This document shows, piece after piece, positions 5,720-9,351 of a stretch of DNA of 9,351 nucleotides (the first letter of the stretch is position 1; each line of letters begins with the position of its first letter). The notes below the pieces were generated by a model, which was not told the DNA's origin, did no database searches, and saw nothing but the letters and a program-made list of their open reading frames with translations. The DNA comes from JBEBVQ01 sp964636205 (lineage in GTDB: Bacteria > Bacteroidota > Bacteroidia > Chitinophagales > Chitinophagaceae), in the NCBI GenBank assembly GCA_964636205.1, contig CAZWPF010000098.1, positions 1 through 9,351 of the forward strand, in the 5' to 3' direction. Made by a program: the position numbers and the translations under genes.

Positions 5720-7372
5720 CTATGCGTTTTCAGAATCCGTTATCAGATCTACAAATTTGAAATCGGCTCCGTCGAAAAGTCCTTTATCGCTTAATTTTAA
5801 AGCGGGTATTACCAGCAAAGCCATAAAAGACAAGGTCATAAACGGCGCCTGTAAAGTACAGCCCAGATCTTTTGCAGCTTTGTCCAGAGCTGCATAAGAT
5901 CTGGCTACTTCATATCCATCTCCGGTACTCATCAATCCACCCACCGGCAGTGATAAAGTTGACGCGTTGCCGTTGGCATCTACAACAGTGATTCCTCCTC
6001 TAGCCTCAATTAGCGCATTTACCGCTTTGCAAATCGATTCATCGTCGGTACCAACAACGATAATGTTATGACAGTCGTGTGCAACCGTAGAAGCTAGCGC
6101 TCCTTGTTTTAAACCGAAATTCTTTACAAAAGCAAGTGCAGGAGCTGCATCGGGAGCGTAGCGATTCACCACAGCTATTTTCAGATTATCGCGTTCGATA
6201 TCACTTACCAAATAACCGTTTTCTATCTTACCCGGTTGAATCAATTGGTTGGTAATTAATTGTCCTTCCAAAGCTTCTATTACCCGAATGTGGATCTGTT
6301 TTTGGGTATCTGCCGGAATCTGAAATATTTCTTTTGTCTTAGGGAGTGCATGGAATTGATTGATGACACGGGCATGTCGTTCGGGGATCAGACAACGTCC
6401 GTCGGCAGCTACTTCCTGACCGTCGATAAAGGTCTGGCGGATATTCATGGCCGACAAGTTTTCTACAACAATAAAATCTGCCGGATCTCCCACCCTAAGC
6501 AGTCCTACCGGTAGATTGTAGTGTATAACCGGATTGAGGCAGGCTGCTCTTAATACATCAAACAAATCAAAGCCCTTTGCCAGCGCTCTTTGAACCAATT
6601 TATTAATATGGTGCAATACCAATTCATCCGGATGTTTATCATCGCTGCAGAACATGAGTCGTTCCGGATGGGTAGAGAACAGTGGAGCCAAAGTTTCGAA
6701 GTTTCTTGCTGCGCTTCCTTCGCGGATAATAACATGCATTCCCGCTTCAATTTTGTCTAATGCTTCTTCCAGCGTAAAACATTCATGATCGGTAGTGATA
6801 CCGGCGGCAGCATACGCTGCTGCCTGAGCACCCCGCAACCCGGGTGCATGGCCGTCCACAGGCTTACCAGCTTCTTTTGCCGCGGCGATTTTTTCCATCA
6901 CTTCGGGGTCGTTAAAAAGAACGCCGGGGTAATTCATCATTTCGGCCAAGTACCAGATTTCATCCATTCCCAATAATTCTCTGATACCTGCAGCATCAAT
7001 ATGTGCCCCGGCAGTTTCAAAGAACGTAGCAGGTACACAACTAGGCGCTCCAAAAAAGAATTTAAAAGGGGTTTGACGACTATTTTCGATCATATATACC
7101 ACACCTTCTTTACCACATACATTGGCGATCTCATGCGGATCTGAAACCGTGGCGACAGTTCCGTGCAATACCGCGAGTCGGGCAAAGGCGGTGGGTACCA
7201 GCATCGAACTTTCTATATGGACGTGGGCATCTACGAATCCGGGTAGAATATATTGTTCAGGAGCTTGTTCCAGGGGTTCCACCTGCGCAATTATTCCATC
7301 CCTTACAAACACAGAAGCCGGGAATATTTTGCGATTAAACAGATCCACATATTGCCCGGTGATTGTCATCAT
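5720..7372 (-). CDS. ade: Adenine deaminase
   Basis: A 550-residue amidohydrolase, the usual length for bacterial Ade, which deaminates adenine to hypoxanthine and ammonia for purine salvage in the cytoplasm. Metal-site and family motifs are intact: PGFVDAHVHIESSM (44-57, His50 and His52), SDPHEIANV (77-85), GHAPG (174-178), TTDHE (193-197), REGSAARN (217-224), FCSDDKHPDEL (241-251) and the C-terminal ASTVAHDCHNIIVVG (427-441). The HIESSM and SDDKHPDEL signatures separate Ade from cytosine deaminase and other relatives. Two ATGs stand together at 7372 and 7369; either may be used. It starts 38 bases after the di-heme peroxidase stop, with no promoter motif or terminator seen in the gap, so it may be the last gene of that transcript. 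There is no functional link to the copper-protein pair that I can see. Confidence 0.96.
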   Translation of the reverse strand: MMTITGQYVDLFNRKIFPASVFVRDGIIAQVEPLEQAPEQYILPGFVDAHVHIESSMLVPTAFARLAVLHGTVATVSDPHEIANVCGKEGVVYMIENSRQTPFKFFFGAPSCVPATFFETAGAHIDAAGIRELLGMDEIWYLAEMMNYPGVLFNDPEVMEKIAAAKEAGKPVDGHAPGLRGAQAAAYAAAGITTDHECFTLEEALDKIEAGMHVIIREGSAARNFETLAPLFSTHPERLMFCSDDKHPDELVLHHINKLVQRALAKGFDLFDVLRAACLNPVIHYNLPVGLLRVGDPADFIVVENLSAMNIRQTFIDGQEVAADGRCLIPERHARVINQFHALPKTKEIFQIPADTQKQIHIRVIEALEGQLITNQLIQPGKIENGYLVSDIERDNLKIAVVNRYAPDAAPALAFVKNFGLKQGALASTVAHDCHNIIVVGTDDESICKAVNALIEARGGITVVDANGNASTLSLPVGGLMSTGDGYEVARSYAALDKAAKDLGCTLQAPFMTLSFMALLVIPALKLSDKGLFDGADFKFVDLITDSENA

Positions 7373-7410
7373 ATACGTAGTTGATTGTAGTTGGTTTTTT
7401 AATTGTTTTT

Positions 7411-8472
7411 TTAAGGACGGAAACGTGAATTTCCTATAAACGAGAAATCATTGAGTGTTTCCAGAAATGCTAGCAGCGCTGCTCTGTCCTCGTCGCTGAG
7501 TTGAATGCCGTTCCTTAAGCTTCTGTCCAGATTTGCTGAACCGGCATCTATCCCGCTGGCATAATGATCGAGTACTTCGTTTAAAGTTCTAAACCTGCCA
7601 TCGTGCATATAAGGTGCTGTAAATCGAAGATTGCGAAGCGAGGGCACTCTAAAGGTATAAAGATCTTCACTGCGAAGTGTGATATGTGCCCGGCCGCTGT
7701 CATTGAGTTGGGTCGGACGAAGTCCGTTATTTCTAAAAGAATTGTCGGTAAATAGCGGTTCTTTATGACAAGAAGCGCAGTTGTTTCTGAATACCTTAAG
7801 TCCTTTTAATTCCTGATCAGAAAATTCGTTTCCCGGTATTTCCTGAATATAGCGATCATATTTGGTATCATTAGACACCAAGCTGCCCATAAACTGAGCC
7901 AAGGCACGGAATATGCGCTGGGAATTGACGGCTGTATCTCCAAAAGCTGCTGCAAACTGATCCCTATAGCCGCGGTCGGCGGAAATTTTCCGAATAACGT
8001 TCTCCAGCCGCTCATCCATTTCCAACGGGTGTTGGATTGGTACTATTGGCTGACTTTCTAAGTGGTTGACACCGCCATCCCATAAGAATAGCGAATTCCA
8101 TACAAGATTAAATAGGGGTTGGGAGTTTCTGATTCCTCTTCGTCCTTCGACACCCAGACTTACCGCTCTGTTTGGATCGGCAAAGGCAGCTTCAGGACGG
8201 TGACAGGAAGCACAGGAGATCATATTGTTTCTCGAAAGCCGCGGATCGAAAAACAAACGCTTTCCCAACTGAAATCCTGCTTCCGTTAAGTGGTTATTTT
8301 CGAATTTATAGACCTGTTCGGGCCAATCTGAAGATATGGGAACCGTGTCCTGAGTGTTTTTGATTACAGGACTAGTATCCGGGTCTTTGGTGCAAGATTG
8401 CCATGCCAGTAAGGTGGTCAGTAGTGCCGGGATGATCAATTTCCATTTGCCGAGGTGTGAGTGATACCGCAT
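7411..8472 (-). CDS. Di-heme cytochrome c peroxidase / MauG-family lipoprotein (MbnH-like)
   Basis: A 353-residue protein. The N-terminus has a hydrophobic stretch ending in LLAWQSC, a lipobox with Cys27, so it should be a periplasm-facing lipoprotein. Two heme c sites are present: CASCH at 87-91 and CASCH at 232-236. Trp131 in LFLWDGG matches the conserved inter-heme Trp of bacterial CcpA/MauG, and TAPYMHDGRFRTLNEV (285-300) is the family C-terminal signature. Tyr304 in LDHY appears to align with the position that holds the distal Met in classical peroxidases and a Tyr in MauG; this is my alignment from memory. The ATG at 8472 is chosen because it gives a correct lipoprotein signal and starts 4 bases after the MbnP stop; the frame is open further upstream but overlaps that gene. 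Next to MbnP, an MbnH-type tryptophan oxidase is more likely than a simple H2O2 peroxidase. Confidence 0.9.
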   Translation of the reverse strand: MRYHSHLGKWKLIIPALLTTLLAWQSCTKDPDTSPVIKNTQDTVPISSDWPEQVYKFENNHLTEAGFQLGKRLFFDPRLSRNNMISCASCHRPEAAFADPNRAVSLGVEGRRGIRNSQPLFNLVWNSLFLWDGGVNHLESQPIVPIQHPLEMDERLENVIRKISADRGYRDQFAAAFGDTAVNSQRIFRALAQFMGSLVSNDTKYDRYIQEIPGNEFSDQELKGLKVFRNNCASCHKEPLFTDNSFRNNGLRPTQLNDSGRAHITLRSEDLYTFRVPSLRNLRFTAPYMHDGRFRTLNEVLDHYASGIDAGSANLDRSLRNGIQLSDEDRAALLAFLETLNDFSFIGNSRFRP

Positions 8473-8476
8473 ATAT

Positions 8477-9250
8477 TTATGGATGAATATGGCTAATCTT
8501 AAACATTTTTGCGTAGTTGTCAGCAATGTTTGAGGCAGCAAGACCAGGACCCATAATAATATTCACTTCAGAAAAATTAATCACATTGGGAGGACCAAAC
8601 CATTGTAGCATATTCGCTTCAATATGAATAGTGGGGTTGCTTTCAGTATTAATGACCAGCTGCTCAGGAAAAGAAAGTGTAACCCATCTTAGTACAGATT
8701 CAGGACCGGAGAACCCACCGAGGTGAAAACCCAAAAAATTGGCGGGTCCGGTTGACTGCGGGGATTTCCCCTCCAGTTTTGCCATGATATAGCCGGTATT
8801 CCAGTCCCAAAACATGCTATGCATAGGGTCTAAAGCTCCAGTTTGGGCACCTGAGGTGTTTCGGGCTTCGTCCACACCAATCAGAAATTTTATGGCGCTA
8901 TATTTTCCCGGCTTGATATCTGATAAGGCAATCTGTTTGGATGATTCTTCTTTCTCTTTAACCAAATAATAGCTGTTTTCTATTGAAAAATCTTCGTCTT
9001 GATCAGATACCAGTGAAATGTTAGTAATGTAATAAGCGTAATTGGTAACAATAAAACTATCGCCATGTGCATTTAAATAATACACACTATCTAATACTAA
9101 AGGTTGATCTCCTGCCAGGTTGGAGAAATTAAGGGTGATTTGTCCAACATCTGATGATGGTTGTGGCTGCGGTTCCGGTGGATCTTTCTTTCTACAAGCG
9201 TTTACACTGAATACCAGTCCGGTCAAGAGTAAAATAGATAATTGCCTCAT
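8477..9250 (-). CDS. MbnP-like copper-binding lipoprotein
   Basis: A 257-residue protein. Residues 1-19 form a lipoprotein signal with lipobox VNAC (Cys19), then a Pro/Gln-rich linker (24-33). The body resembles the MbnP family: ITLNFSNLAGDQPL (38-51), KYSAIKFLIGVDEARN (116-131), then LDPMHSMFWDWNTGYIMAKLEG (140-161), FHLGG (175-179) and the C-terminal ISHIHP. Characterised MbnP proteins bind copper at a site that needs a kynurenine made from a Trp by the partner MbnH. Possible ligands here are His144, Met143/146, His176, His254 and His256, and Trp148 or Trp150 could be the modified residue; these assignments are inference. It is the first gene of a leftward operon and is preceded by an AGAAGG ribosome-binding site. 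It likely sits in the periplasm or on the outer membrane, anchored by lipid. Confidence 0.85.
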   Translation of the reverse strand: MRQLSILLLTGLVFSVNACRKKDPPEPQPQPSSDVGQITLNFSNLAGDQPLVLDSVYYLNAHGDSFIVTNYAYYITNISLVSDQDEDFSIENSYYLVKEKEESSKQIALSDIKPGKYSAIKFLIGVDEARNTSGAQTGALDPMHSMFWDWNTGYIMAKLEGKSPQSTGPANFLGFHLGGFSGPESVLRWVTLSFPEQLVINTESNPTIHIEANMLQWFGPPNVINFSEVNIIMGPGLAASNIADNYAKMFKISHIHP

Positions 9251-9257
9251 CTTATTG

Positions 9258-9264
9258 CCTTCTT
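9258..9264 (-). promoter_or_regulatory. Shine-Dalgarno-like site before the MbnP-like gene
   Basis: The minus strand reads AAGAAGG, 7 bases before the ATG at 9250. It is the clearest ribosome-binding site in the window, where most genes have none, and it supports this start. Further upstream, TATCTTCG (minus strand, 9281-9288) is one base off the TAnnTTTG -7 consensus and may be the promoter. Confidence 0.5.
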
Positions 9265-9351
9265 ATTGGTAGGCGCTAAGCGAAGATAAAACTTATTTTG
9301 TATAATGTTTAGTGTGCGGTATTTTTCTGATTTGCGACAATTGTGATTATC

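Noticed and set aside
8473..8541. Longer form of the di-heme gene starting at 8541
   Set aside because: It would overlap the MbnP-like gene by over 60 bases and bury the lipobox behind an extra 23 residues; the ATG at 8472 gives a proper lipoprotein signal.
46..9250. Functional link between the kynurenine-pathway-type dehydrogenase and the kynurenine-forming MbnP/MbnH pair
   Set aside because: MbnP kynurenine is a protein-bound modification, not a free metabolite; the genes are over 5 kb apart on opposite strands with unrelated genes between. Treated as coincidence.
9274..9282. Small palindrome CGCTAAGCG upstream of the MbnP-like gene, considered as an operator
   Set aside because: Arms of only four bases are expected by chance, and no second copy is seen in the window.
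9289..9351. Possible rightward promoter at the right edge (ATTTTG and GATTTGC strings)
   Set aside because: Neither string is a full TAnnTTTG match and no downstream gene is visible to anchor it.
1..9351. tRNA/rRNA genes, CRISPR arrays, insertion sequences, phage or defence genes
   Set aside because: No cloverleaf, repeat-spacer array, transposase or inverted-repeat ends were seen; all coding space is taken by ordinary metabolic, envelope or exported-protein genes.

Overview
The window looks like a chromosomal segment from a Bacteroidota bacterium, probably of the Chitinophagaceae or a related family. This is inferred from the gene families (two secreted DUF1573 proteins, a short threonylcarbamoyl-AMP synthase, a MbnP/di-heme peroxidase lipoprotein pair), from the general lack of Shine-Dalgarno sequences, and from TAnnTTTG promoter elements close to several start codons. 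Nine protein genes fill the window almost completely. I found no RNA genes, mobile elements, CRISPR arrays or long repeats, and the longest gene-free stretch is under 200 bases.

Left part (1-3131): an aldehyde dehydrogenase of the ALDH8A1/2-aminomuconate semialdehyde dehydrogenase type reads rightward. It meets, stop codon against stop codon, a leftward pair made of a GT9 heptosyltransferase-like gene (GTG start) and a short Sua5/YrdC gene (TTG start).

Middle (3132-5715): a divergent spacer separates the glycosyltransferase from two rightward, separately terminated paralogues encoding exported DUF1573 proteins. A class I/II PLP-dependent aminotransferase follows, with a perfect TAnnTTTG element only 4 bases before its ATG, so its mRNA may be leaderless.

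Right part (5716-9351): a leftward cluster of three genes. In transcription order these are a MbnP-like copper-protein lipoprotein, a di-heme cytochrome c peroxidase/MauG-family lipoprotein starting 4 bases after it, and adenine deaminase 38 bases further on. The first two match the MbnP/MbnH arrangement, in which the di-heme enzyme oxidises a tryptophan of its partner to kynurenine to build a copper site. This is the most interesting system in the window. The adenine deaminase (purine salvage) may simply share the transcript. It ends 4 bases from the aminotransferase stop codon, the second nearly gapless convergent pair here.
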